From Stachybotrys elegans (taxonomy: Eukaryota; Ascomycota; Sordariomycetes; Hypocreales; Stachybotryaceae), in the NCBI GenBank assembly GCA_020746835.1, contig JAGPNK010000019.1, positions 372,001-436,000 on the forward strand: a stretch of 64,000 nt of DNA. The letters are read 5' to 3'. The position numbers and the translations under genes were made by a program. Positions 20,485 to 30,729 of this stretch are shown here, in pieces; within the stretch, counting starts at the first letter, position 1, and each line of letters starts with the position of its first letter. The notes beneath the pieces were generated by a model. It saw only the letters and a list, made by a program, of their open reading frames with translations, was not told where the DNA came from and did not search any database.

Positions 20485-20966
20485 GTACTACAGGTCAGAG
20501 CCAGTCCCGTTTATTGCACTGGCAGTCAGTCAAATGGTAGCATTGGTTTAATTATGGAGAGCTGAGTCTCAATCAGAAATCTTTATGGCGCTCGGTACTC
20601 TATGTTGTGCAATTGCAATCCCGGCCCATGAAGTAATGGTAGCTAGATGTAGCCAAGATATCTCTGCGTATGGAATGTTTCGCCGCCTTGAGGGCCATAG
20701 GATAGTTGGCTGGGTTTACAAAATGACGATTTGAGATGTCTCTTCTAGCCCATCATAAAACAAGCATGCTTTCAAACTCGCCACGCTCCTTTGCTGCGTG
20801 CACGTGCTGCGCAAACTGCCTCAAAATACCAAGTTCGGTGGACCCCGACATTCGGCCCAATCCTCTCATACCCAGGTACTTGAGAAAGCATTGCAATATT
20901 GTGTGCAACTGGTTTGACAATAAGGAAGTAAGGTCCACAAATGAACCCCTTATGCTCAAGGTCACC

Positions 20967-21608
20967 ATGACAGAGAGCGACTGGGATGGTGACGGTCTCT
21001 GTTACATCCTTTCTGTGGAAAGACAGGTCAGGTCGAGATGTGGCGCAACACTTACAAGAAAGGCGACAAGTCTCCCACATTTGCCTCTCCCATCGTCGTA
21101 CCGCCCCTCGGGCCCGCGTGCACCCTTGGTTGGGGTCTGGGTCTTCATGACCGAGCTGTCAGATTCGGAGACCTTGGTAACCCTAAGTCTTTCTTATCGT
21201 TCAGACGGCGACGGTCGCGTCGACTACATCTGCATGAAGCCAGACGCAGAGTCGTCCGCGATTCTCAGCACTGCAAGCGGATACAAGAACCTGGGCAAAA
21301 TCAAGTTTGCGCCTGAAGGCAACTTGGACAGTGCCAATTTTAGGTGGGCCGATGTATGTATGACGACGAGTACTCGGTGCAGGACATGACTTTGGCTCCT
21401 TGGAGGTGCTAATGGTGGTCACAGGTCACTGGCGATGGTCGTGTGGGGATCTCATATGGGTCGATAAGTTCAATGGTCAGGCCCGGGTTTGGAAGAACGG
21501 TGGCCTGATCCCTGCGGGGGCAGCAACATAACATGGATCAACCAGGGAACCTGGTTTGCCTCCTGTGTCTTTGGACAGCTTCGTCGACATGGCTTGCCGT
21601 GGCTATAA
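20967..21608 (+). pseudogene. FG-GAP/VCBS-repeat protein pseudogene
   Basis: The three plus-strand frames alternately carry pieces of one repeat protein: ESDWDGDGLCYILSVER, then after a shift VEMWRNTYKKGDKSPTF, then FGDL, DGDGRVDYICMKPD, SGYKNLGKIKF, then GDGR, LIWVDKFNGQARVWKNGG and ITWINQGTWF. These DGDGRxD units are the calcium-binding FG-GAP repeats found at the C-terminus of secreted fungal proteins, such as some lipases and hydrolases. At least three frame changes (near 21028, 21470 and 21525) and a very short GT-AG gap (28 nt) show decay. One normal intron (21355-21424) remains. The catalytic domain that would precede the repeats is absent. Confidence 0.65.
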
Positions 21609-22374
21609 AGACTATATATGTTTCTTAATATATAATAATCTCTTTATAATAAGGAAAAGAGTATGCAGTATGGAATGTAAGCAGTAGAGAGTAAATAAAC
21701 AGTAGAGATAGTGCCTAATGCCCTAGTAACTAATACAGTTAATTTTCTCTATTTTAATAAGGAAAAAGGTATATAGTATTAGGTATAATAAAAATTTCAA
21801 GCTACTAATCTTAGCAGAGGGGCACCTAACCTAGACTGTTTGGAATAGCATGCCTAACCCTGATAAAGCCAGCCTATACCCGATTGGGTTAGGGTGGTTC
21901 CGCGCCCCTAGGTAATATATAATAAGGTATTGCATTACGGAACTAATAAGAGATTTACTACTAGATCACATAGTATATTAGATAACTATTATATCTATTA
22001 GTTATATAACATTTCATATAATCTTTAGTATAATAAGAGATAGAGTTATAGCCTGGCTGTTATAATAAAACCAGTGGGCCCTAAGAATATATTTAACCAA
22101 TGAGAGGGTAGGAAAATAAGAACAGAGATTGGAAGTATCAGCGGGACAAACCCATAACCTTACTAATTAAAGCGTGGTCTTCCGTGCGTAGCTGCCCACT
22201 GCGCCACAATACTATATAGTATTAGGTATAACTAATAAAGAGTAAATAATAGTAGGTATAGTGCCTAGTGCCCCGGCAACTAACGCAGCCGTAAATAGAT
22301 TTACTTTATTATATTATTTCTTAGCTATAGAAATTACACGGACCTAGCTGTATTCTAGGGCAGCTAGGCTGTCT
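21609..22374. repeat. AT-rich repeat island, RIP-like
   Basis: The base composition changes sharply to long TA/TAA-rich runs (for example AATATATAATAATC). Two direct copies of a 50-nt motif (GAGTAAATAA...GTGCCTA(A/G)TGCCC) lie at 21689-21738 and 22240-22288, with a TATATAGTATTAGGTATAA motif near each. TpA-rich repeats of this kind are the expected result of repeat-induced point mutation of an old transposable element. No gene is present. Confidence 0.65.
22139..22209 (-). repeat. tRNA-like Pol III promoter remnant (SINE-like)
   Basis: The minus strand reads TGGCGCAGTGGG (a match to the A box) and about 43 nt later GGGTTTGTCCC, a B box with one C-to-T change. The region between keeps tRNA-like spacing, but the acceptor arm does not pair. 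It lies inside the AT-rich island between the two direct repeats. It is probably a decayed tRNA-derived SINE or tRNA pseudogene rather than a working tRNA. Confidence 0.35.
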
Positions 22375-25088
22375 TTATAATAAAACGCTTAAATTAAATT
22401 CTTCTGGGCAACTAATGACCTTTGCGACTGCTGACCCCGAAGCGGCGACTTTAAACAAGTCCCACGCCTGCGGCTCAGAAATAGCTTCAGCAGACTTTAA
22501 TAGCCTCGAAACAAAAAAGACCATAGAAAATCCGACCCAGGTGTTTGATGGATCTTCAAGGAACTGGAACTCGGATGTTTGTCTAAGTATGTTGTAGTTC
22601 GCAGTGTTTAACAGCGGCGTCTGCAACAGGGAGCTAATTGATAGTTTGTGTGCTTGTTCAGACTTGTCGGAATCATTCGTACACAAGCTCTTGTGTAACC
22701 CCTATAGAAAGCTTGATACCGACTGCGGAGACAAATCCCTCAGCACACTACAGATTCCCTCACAGAGCAGGACCAGAAGGCGACGAAAAGTGGCGCGGTA
22801 ACGAAACTCCCAGGAGATGTTATTCAGCGCCGCGGCCCTAAGCATGACAACGAATCCCGGCAGCGGGTACCGCAGCAGAGGCGCACCGTTAATGCCAGCC
22901 CCGTGCGGGTATGTCTCGTCAAATAAGTTGTAGAGCACGTTGCCGAGCGGCCAGATGGATGTACTTGACTGCGAGAAGGTCTCGGAGAGGTCGTCAATCA
23001 CGTTCAAGGAGCCCCGGAGGTCGCCGACTGTCCACTCCACGGCCGCCCGGAATGTGTTTGCGGCTGCGGCGGCGGCGAAGGCGGACTCGATGCCGTCCCC
23101 GGAGAGACTCGCGGAAGGAGCTGCGGCCGCCGGAGCGGGCGGAGCCGTCGTGGGGCCAGAGTTACTGGGGGACCCGATGTTCTCGACAGCCGAGAGCAGC
23201 ACGGATAGGAATACTTGAGGAAGATCGGCGTCGTCGAAGCGTGCTCGAATGCCGCGGACAGCCGCTGGCAGATGCCATCTCGGTTCTCACCGTATCGAAC
23301 CAGCGGTAGGGCCGCTGTGAGGCCGAACGACTGCGCGCCGGTTTGGGTGAAGAACGTGGAGCAAGGCTCGCAGGCCAGCAGGGGTGGCCTCCTCCTCGTC
23401 GTCATCCCATTTCCACCACCACCCGCGTAGCCGGAGGAGCGCTCGGTAAACACTCCGATTGTCTCGGCAAAGTGGCCCATGGCAAGAGGAAACGCCAAGC
23501 GCGTTCGGCTGTGAGGCGGCGGGAACCCGGCGGTGGGACCCGGAGAAGATGATGTGAGCTCGACGGAGCGGAAGAGCCAGGCCAGCGTCATATCGGTGGC
23601 GCCGCAGACAGAGCATGTCCCTTTGAAACTACCGCTTAGCTGGCGAAAGCCAGGGGTGTACAGGAGCCCGAAGAGTGAGTGGCTAATGGTGAGCTCCTCC
23701 CAGCTGCCCCAGGCCTCCTGGTCCATACCCTGCAGCCAGTTACCACTCTCTCGGTGCTGTGATGGACCGGCCGTCATCGGCACTGATATGGTGGCACGCG
23801 GCACGCGCATCTGCAACGGGGCACCTGGTGGCTGCATGGGAGCCGATCTCGTGGAGGGCGGAGTCATGAATGGTTTGCCGCCCATGGTGTCTCTGCCGAT
23901 GACTGGGCTGGAGGGCGCAGGCGTGCTGTGGATGTTAAGAGAGGAGCTCTGCGATATTGCGCTGACGAGGTACTCTCGCTCGTCCGCCTCGGTGAGCTCT
24001 CTGTTGGTGTCAGCGATGAACCGCTTCATGTTGTCCCTGTAGGCGGCCCGCAGACGTGCCTGCAGATTCGGCGGTGCCTGTTGACCCCGCCGAGCGAGGT
24101 CGGCGAGCTCAGCAAAGAGCGAAGCAGCTCGCGAACCTGAGTCGGCACGGAGCTTGTGGAGTGGATCGTCCAGGTTTATGATCTGCTGCCGCGCCCACGA
24201 CTGGAAGCGCGCCTGCTGGCTGCGCGCCGAGGAGGTCATCATGACGGTGGCTAGGTTGTCCTCGCTCTCGAAGATGTTGGCGACCTGCTCTGGGCTGAGA
24301 CGGTTGGCGAAGAGGTCCTCCATGCTGATGACGAGGGAGCCCTGCAGCGCAATCTGGTCAGCCTTGAGGTTCTTCGACTCAGGGAGCTGTACCGCGGCGA
24401 AGTCGGCGACGGAAATCTGGGGGAGCGAGTTCCACTGGGTGTCCGAGTCGAAGACGGGGTGCGCCATCCCTTTGAGCAGGACGTTGAATGTGCCCTTTGT
24501 CTGGAGAACTCTCAGGTCCCCATTGGTCTCGTCGCAAAAGAGGAACGCACAGTTGGCCACGGCGGCAAACACGCCGATGCCCACTGAGATGTCGCAGCTC
24601 GCTGGGCCGGCGACGGGGTTGCCGAAGATGACGACGACGCAGCTCACGCCGTGGACGCCGTGAGCAGCGACATCCTCTGCGAACTTGGCCCTGATGCCGC
24701 TGGAGATCAGGCCATCGGTCATGAGGAACCACAGAGAGGACTGCAGAATGGTTGACCTGTACCTGTCGCTGGCGAGGATGGCGCACGGGTCGGTACCGCC
24801 TCGGTCCTCGAGATGATCGACCTGCCCCAGACTGAGAATGGAATGGGCCCGATCGTCCCATGGTAGGATCTTGGAGTCGAAGCGCGAGCGGCTGGAGAGG
24901 AGGTTTGTGACGCTATGGATGAAGGACTGCTCGGCGCCGAGGGTCGGGCCGTAGGTGCTCCCCGAGATGTCCACGGCAAAGGAGATAGTGGCATCGCGGA
25001 AGGGCTGGTGAGCTTCGGGAGGCTCTGGTTGACCAGCTTCAGCCGCAGCAGGCTGCCGGACCGGGTTGGCAAATCCACTTTGGGCCAT
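22375..25088 (-). CDS. vWA-domain protein with zinc knuckles, frameshifted
   Basis: An ATG at 25088 opens 628 codons. A one-base shift at about 23203 moves the sequence to a second frame (23202-22720, 161 codons). A 99-nt GT-AG intron then leads to a last exon (22620-22375, 81 codons), about 870 residues in all. The vWA domain (about residues 30-220) has an intact MIDAS: DISGS, the GGTDP threonine and FLMTDG. Then come helices, a Pro/Ser-rich linker with MTPPSTRSAPMQPPG, and two Cys pairs (CSVCG and CEPC) that look like a zinc ribbon. Such proteins act as intracellular scaffolds that bind partners through metal. It is divergent to the CorA-like gene (174 bp between starts) and close to the E2 gene. 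The frameshift may be a sequencing error or a real lesion. Confidence 0.65.
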
Positions 25089-25262
25089 GGTCAGGTGTAG
25101 TCGATAACTGTTGTCCCTTGACGGGCCAGCTGCGCGTGAGCTCGGTAGTCATCTCGTGTAAGTCTCAATTCTCACAAAGATCCGCATGGTTTCTTGAATC
25201 TGACAGACCCAGGAGCGCAAACACTTCCAGATGTGGTATGCAACGCCTCGCGACTCCTCTCA

Positions 25263-26844
25263 ATGAAGCGTATTACTTACACCAATGATACCAGCTCTAT
25301 ATCTCGCCTCTCCCTCAGTGGACAAGCAGCAAACCCGTTAGAGCATGGAAGACTCCAAATCAGCCCTCAGGTATTTCGTTGCATCATGTCTAAAAAACAA
25401 GTACCTGTTGCGTTTGTGGCGTCTTTATCTAGGCCGTACCAAGTCTGCGGTACCGGCTTTCGATGGACCTCGTCGACGTCCTGGGACTACTGGTGCCTCA
25501 TCCCGGTAAGAACACTCATCACCTGTCATGTTATGACCGAAGAGCACGCCAAGAGCAGGGCTGGAAGCAACCAAATGGATCCTTTTCACTACATTCACCT
25601 GTCGGGCATGGAGGTTGACGTTCGTGGCTCCCACATCGGCTTGTTCACCAGCCATGACAATAGCAGTGGAGCTACATCGCTCGTCGTCATCAACTTACTC
25701 GACAACCGCCTACACAGACTGATTGAAGAACCGCTGAAACGCGTTCGGTCAGCTATAGTTCGTCGTTCTGATTCAAAGGAGCCCATGAACCCATGGTTTG
25801 CGCACCTGATCTTCTTATCCAGTGCCTTGAGGTGGTGGAACAATGTCTTATTCTGCTTCAATCAACAGCTCGTAAAACATGTGCGCCATCCGTCATTGTA
25901 TTGTCGCTCTACTTTATCTGGCTGACACAAGTCCTTGTAGGAGAAGAAACTACAAGAGGAGATTGAGAGACAATCATCAGCCTTCTCGACTGAAAGCAAA
26001 ACCATCAATACTGCGCTGCACACCATGGCCGCGCATCTCCATCGCTACAAGTCAGAGCTCAGTCGAGTTGAGTTCATTCTCAATGAACTTAAATCACCCA
26101 AGTTTAGTACACATGCCGATCCTCTAGAGAAACCGCTCGCTGCCACCGATGACCGGGACCCGACACGTTTCCAAATCGACAGGTTGGTGTCACAGCTTAG
26201 TGCCATCATGAGCTTTGCAGGAGAGTTGGAAAAGAAAATTCAAAACATCCTGACCTTAGTATGCTGATAAAGGCACGGTTCTTCATTGTCATATGTTAAC
26301 TGACCTCGCTTCTCTACAGCTCTTCAACCAGATTCAGGTCACAAACGACCAGACGCTACAAGCCATCCTCAATGCATCGCAGATAGATGCCAAAATGTCG
26401 CAGAAAATTGCATTCCAGTCACATCAACTGAGCATAAGCATGAAGAACGACAGTGTCGCAATGAAGACAGTAAGCACGGCCACACTGAAGCCTGACCAGT
26501 ACTAATGCGCACCTTGTTCCAGATTGCCATAGTCACAATGACCTTCCTTCCCGCTGCATCTTTTGCTGTAGGATAAATCTGATCCCAGTCGAGTTCCTAA
26601 GATCTGACTCTTGTCACAGGCGGTTCTGTCTATGCCATTCTTTAACGAAGCTCCATATCTCGCAAAGCCAGCTAATGCCTGGGTTTGGGGACTTTTAACT
26701 GTTGTATTTACAATTGTTGCATTTATTATATATTTTCGTGTCATTTCTCGTCAAAAGCAGATATCTGATTTGAACGAGGCTGGTGGAGTACATGGAGAGA
26801 TAACTCAAGAGAAGGATGCACGCTCTAATTTAGAACCCACATAA
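25263..26844 (+). CDS. CorA-like fungal membrane protein
   Basis: Exons 25263-25871, 25941-26258, 26320-26469, 26523-26567 and 26620-26844 join in phase to 448 residues. The middle is a long coiled coil (EKKLQEEIERQSSAF ... SELSRVEFILNELKS; ELEKKIQNILTL). The C-terminus has the two-helix membrane hairpin of the fungal CorA-like family: IAIVTMTFLPAASFA then AVLSMPFF in the loop, and WGLLTVVFTIVAFIIYFRV as the last helix, with a charged tail. In true CorA channels the loop carries GMN; here it does not, so magnesium transport is doubtful. Fungal proteins of this type often sit near NLR or HET genes. The first exon is the least certain: the ATG at 25263 is chosen because it is the first in frame, and another intron with a GTAAGA donor is possible near 25510. 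Confidence 0.65.
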
Positions 26845-27432
26845 AGAACATGATGTACGTATCCACAAAACAACCAGCTTTTGATGAGTATAAACAGCAA
26901 ATTTAATACAATTCAATTCATGCAGTTGGTCTACTCAAGACTCCTCTCTTGTCAGAACTGGCATTGGAAGCTAACTTCATATCTTAAATCCTCTGGTAGT
27001 GGGTATCCTGAGACCCCAAGCTGTATTAGGACGGAGCCAAAGTCTTGGGGTCAATCGAGACTCAAGGGAGAGGAATCAAGCAGAGAAAGGTCCAAGTTTG
27101 TGGATGCGTCTAACCACTATATGAAACTACTAAATTTCTATTCATGGTACTGTACTATGAATAGAAAAGTGGCCGTTTAGGAAACGAAAAATAAGGAAGG
27201 TCTTTGAATTCGGATTCGCCTACTTCTCTCTTGCGCTTGTTACTCTTTCTATTCAGCATAGTTACATCCGAATCATCTGAGAGTGTCAGATCAGACTCAG
27301 GTGCTTCGTCTCCTTGTCTCTGCTCTCCTCCTCACTCATTATCGCTATTAACCTTGGGAACAATAGACGCTTCATATCCACAAGACGCTAGTGGAGAGTA
27401 GCTCCAGCTTGCTTCAACACTTCCGTTCACGT
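26845..27432. other. Convergent 3' region, no gene seen
   Basis: Between the 3' ends of the CorA-like and E2 genes. A Ser-rich open stretch at 27204-27401 plus lacks an ATG and is not called. Confidence 0.45.
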
Positions 27433-29400
27433 CTATCTCTGTTGCCGAACATGTCTGCGCCGATTCTGGGCATTACGATCCTGATTGGGGAAGAAACTAA
27501 ACCCTCGGAGACGTAGATCAGAGTCCTCATATGCTTGTGCCCTTAGCGTACTGTCGCAGTCAACACCGGGCTCAACTTGTAGCCGTAGTCCCAAAGCCTT
27601 GTGCTGAGGCAGCCATGCCGAATACCCCTTGGCCACGCTGTCGGTGACCGTCTGTCGGAGGAGAGCGGTAAAGTCGCCGGTAGTGGGTATGTTTTTCACG
27701 CCCATCTCACGAAAGAACGAGGGGAATGCCCTGACGTCGTGGAGGCGACGGACCTCGGACGAAAGCCAAGAGGCACACCCTGGCGGAGGGGCCCCGTGCC
27801 TGACAAAGAGCTCATCTCGGACTTCCAGCAGGGTCTTCCTCTTCTGTTGGGGGCCCGTTGCTGCCGGCCGTGCCGCACGCCGAAAGAGCTCCGAGAACAT
27901 GAGCAGACGGTACGAGGTCAGCGACCCAAGAAATGTCTGCTCGAGCCGATATGCTGATACGGAGCTAGTCTCCAGGTACGCAAGCTCTGGCATGTTTGCG
28001 CCTTTGGAGTCCAAAAGCCAAACGACATTACGAGTAATAGCCTCGATGATGATGGCCTTGCGCAGGTCTTCGGTCACTTCGACGTCGCTGATGAGTAGTG
28101 CGACTAATAAGTGGCCGAGACTAGGGCAGTCGACCTTTGACCGCTTACCCTCGGCAAAGCTTTGTAACATCGTGTTGGCCTGGGCTACAATCACGGGGTT
28201 CTCGCACGCCATGCATGCGAGAATGTGAAACAGATGAAAGTACGACTCAATCGCCTTTTCAGACGCGTGTCGTAAGCTGCTCCTGTCCTTGGGGGCATAT
28301 CCTCTCTTGTTACTTCTGCTGTTGGCCACCTCGTTCAGCCGGACCACGATGTCGTTCATGAAGTGGTATAAAACCTGGATCGGGGGAGCATTATCCAACC
28401 CAAGCTTCATCTGCTGAAGGGTACTGACCAATTCATCACGTACCAGCTTCCAATGCCTCCACGAAATCGGCAGCGGAAGCCAGTATGTGAACGGGATGTT
28501 GTGGACCGATTGCCGAATCTTGAGAGCGTGGAAAGCCTGGTGCGAGACAAGATCAAATTCGGAGGCCAGGTGGCCCCTGTTGATCGATACGCCTACACCA
28601 AGTTTCATAGTCTTGTAGATCTTCTTGAGTACGAAGCACTGAAGCTCCCTCTGCCTCACGATGTTGTAGTCTCGAATGAGCTGGCTTACGCGTGGCCAAG
28701 CCTGTGCAAAGCTCATGAGGTGCTCAAAGTCGTCGATATTTTCAAGCACAAGGAGCAGATCCTTATCCAGTAAGCGATTAATAGATATCTCGGCATCTAG
28801 TCGCGTGGAGTCTGGTTCCGGCTCCAACGTTTGTAAGGGCTCTGCTTCAATGGAGGCGGAATGTTCTGTTACACTGCTCGCATCGGCGCCGGGTACAACT
28901 CGGGGGATAAATCCTTCTCGCTCACGCAATGACAGCGCATCAAAGTCGCACCTGGTACACTTGAAGCCGCGGTCGGTTGTTCCCCCCAACTTGTCCCTTA
29001 ACATTTGGTATTTCTTGAGGTCGACGACCCTGTCACCGTGTTCCTGCTCAATGCTCTCGCTCCCAAAGAAACTGAGCATTTGGATGGCGATGGCCTTTAG
29101 GGTGTAGGCCGGGGTGTACTCCTCGGTCTTGCGGAGGATAGTCGCGCAGATGTAGCTGCCATAAACATTGGGATGGTTGATCTGCGAGTTCATGCGAATG
29201 GAGGGCGGATTGAGCGGATACTCTTGGTCAAAGGTCACGCTGAGGTGAAGCGGCTGCAAACCCTCCGGGGATAGTATCAGGCATCCAGAGGACATATTAT
29301 CGCCACAGAGGCGGAAGTCGATGTTTGGGTATGGGTGCTCGATCAGTTCGCTAATGTCTAGCATCAGACGCTTACGACCTAGACCTGATTGTGCAGCCAT
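27433..29400 (-). CDS. E2 ubiquitin-conjugating-domain protein with F-box-like region
   Basis: A single exon of 655 codons from the ATG at 29400 (the first in frame). Residues 1-130 form a UBC fold: strands LHLSVTFDQEYPLNPPSIR, the HPN motif (NHPNVYGSYIC), and the expected active-site Cys in the IC dipeptide after HPN, then a helix (LKAIAIQMLSFFG). A CTRCDF zinc-knuckle-like pair follows. Around residues 205-260 a helical stretch (LLLVLENIDDFEHLMSFAQAWPR) resembles an F-box, and the rest is alpha-helical. An E2 that carries its own F-box-like module could transfer ubiquitin or a ubiquitin-like protein to a target bound by the helical part. It is convergent with the CorA-like gene and lies 2.3 kb from the vWA gene. 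This is not a canonical Ubc: it is four times the normal E2 length. Confidence 0.8.
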   Translation of the reverse strand: MAAQSGLGRKRLMLDISELIEHPYPNIDFRLCGDNMSSGCLILSPEGLQPLHLSVTFDQEYPLNPPSIRMNSQINHPNVYGSYICATILRKTEEYTPAYTLKAIAIQMLSFFGSESIEQEHGDRVVDLKKYQMLRDKLGGTTDRGFKCTRCDFDALSLREREGFIPRVVPGADASSVTEHSASIEAEPLQTLEPEPDSTRLDAEISINRLLDKDLLLVLENIDDFEHLMSFAQAWPRVSQLIRDYNIVRQRELQCFVLKKIYKTMKLGVGVSINRGHLASEFDLVSHQAFHALKIRQSVHNIPFTYWLPLPISWRHWKLVRDELVSTLQQMKLGLDNAPPIQVLYHFMNDIVVRLNEVANSRSNKRGYAPKDRSSLRHASEKAIESYFHLFHILACMACENPVIVAQANTMLQSFAEGKRSKVDCPSLGHLLVALLISDVEVTEDLRKAIIIEAITRNVVWLLDSKGANMPELAYLETSSVSAYRLEQTFLGSLTSYRLLMFSELFRRAARPAATGPQQKRKTLLEVRDELFVRHGAPPPGCASWLSSEVRRLHDVRAFPSFFREMGVKNIPTTGDFTALLRQTVTDSVAKGYSAWLPQHKALGLRLQVEPGVDCDSTLRAQAYEDSDLRLRGFSFFPNQDRNAQNRRRHVRQQR

Positions 29401-30095
29401 GATGTGTGTGCGGCGCAGCTGCCTTGGATCCAGTGAGTAGAAATGGGAGGCATGGTGCCGCTTTTTATCTTTGTCCAAATGCTCTTCATTATGACTCAAC
29501 ACCTCGGCGTTGAGTCACTTTGTGCCCCAATTCAGCGAACCATTTGCGGCTCACCGAAATGAACAATGAACTAAGCGAATAACAGCATTGCTGCCTTGGA
29601 CAAAGAGAGAGCTATTTCAGGCTTGCCTAGGCTGAAATTTTTACAATTGTGCACTCCAAGTTAATTGCCTGCTTGTGCAGTGTACACGAAGCTATCTGTC
29701 GTTCTCGTCTCGCAACATGCCTCATTTCATCAAATGATTACTCGTCTTATGTCCATTGAATTTTCTCCATCGCAGACACGCCAATCACTCCCTATGAATC
29801 TGCATCAACAGCCTATTGCCCCTGTATGTTGTGGCTGTGCGAGGCTACGTAGCCTCAACCTGCACTAAGCCCCGGGAGTGGACACTCCCAGGGCTCCTTT
29901 CACTTCGGCCTGTGAATGAGATAATCCCTGTTCCGAATCGCACATGAAATTGGTTTGTTGCCAAACACATAAATATATATATAGAAATAAACAACCGCTG
30001 CCACTGCTGCTGCCCCCTCTTTGTTCCCGGGCTCCGGCCAACGGATGATGTCATCCGACAATCCCTTTATTGCTTCTCTGTTATTTGGTTCTACA
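29401..30095. other. Promoter of the E2 gene and gene-free sequence
   Basis: No supported gene. It includes the 5' flank of the E2 gene, with a long leader that is open upstream but has no in-frame ATG. Confidence 0.4.
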
Positions 30096-30167
30096 GGTAG
30101 CAAGGCCAACTATTGCCCATACACACTATTGTTCTTTTTCCTCACTGCACGCACCTATTCCATCATA
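30096..30167 (+). repeat. Dispersed repeat R2, first copy
   Basis: About 71 bp from GGTAGCAAGGCC to CCATCATA. A second copy, clearly the same sequence with scattered changes, is at 50351-50421 in the same orientation. Shared core: CTATTGTTCTTTTTCC and CACTGCACGCACCTA. Confidence 0.85.
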
Positions 30168-30197
30168 GAAATAGACAAAACGTAAGAGTACTCGTAG

Positions 30198-30479
30198 ATG
30201 AGGTACCGTACAACTGGGATAAGACCACTGGAACCGTTAACCAATGGCCAATCCTTTGTTGTAACCAAAGTTGAGCATCCGATGCCAACTACTAATTTGA
30301 CCTACACTCTCCAGTTCCAAAGATATACAGAAACAATAGCGCATCTAGTTACCCCAGGCCATTATGAGGACTGCACAGAATCGAATTGCGTCTTCACTTT
30401 GTGGCAAGTCATGCCGTCTGATCGTACAGGGGCCAACTTCGAGGCTGTGCGCTACCACCTAAGCCGAGCGACACATTAA
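30198..30479 (+). CDS. Small hypothetical protein
   Basis: A 93-codon frame with a real ATG, placed 30 bp after the R2 repeat copy. It has mixed polar/hydrophobic composition, a few Cys (EDCTESNCVFTLW) and no signal peptide or helix. I see no family. It may be an intact small gene or a fragment cut by the repeat. Confidence 0.3.
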   Translation: MRYRTTGIRPLEPLTNGQSFVVTKVEHPMPTTNLTYTLQFQRYTETIAHLVTPGHYEDCTESNCVFTLWQVMPSDRTGANFEAVRYHLSRATH

Positions 30480-30729
30480 ACCATGGATCTACAAATTCCA
30501 ATGCGCATACAAGTATTGCATCACAACCGTACGTTCTTTAATTCCAAACCAAGTTTTGCATAGTCTCAGCCTGTAACACATCTCGTAGCTTACCAACCTA
30601 TGATTCTCGGGGTCATACTTAACTCGGGTTGGGATGTTGTTCATGGTTATCGGTAACTACATAAAGACGTAGCAGCCTTCCTCTCTCCAATGGGCGTACC
30701 ACTCGGTCATTCAATCAATATCCTACACA

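Noticed and set aside
22139..22209. Functional tRNA gene
   Set aside because: A and B boxes are recognisable but the acceptor arm does not pair and the B box has a change at a key position.
23533..24663. Long plus-strand frames opposite the vWA gene
   Set aside because: They are shadows of the GC-rich minus-strand coding sequence and have no family features.
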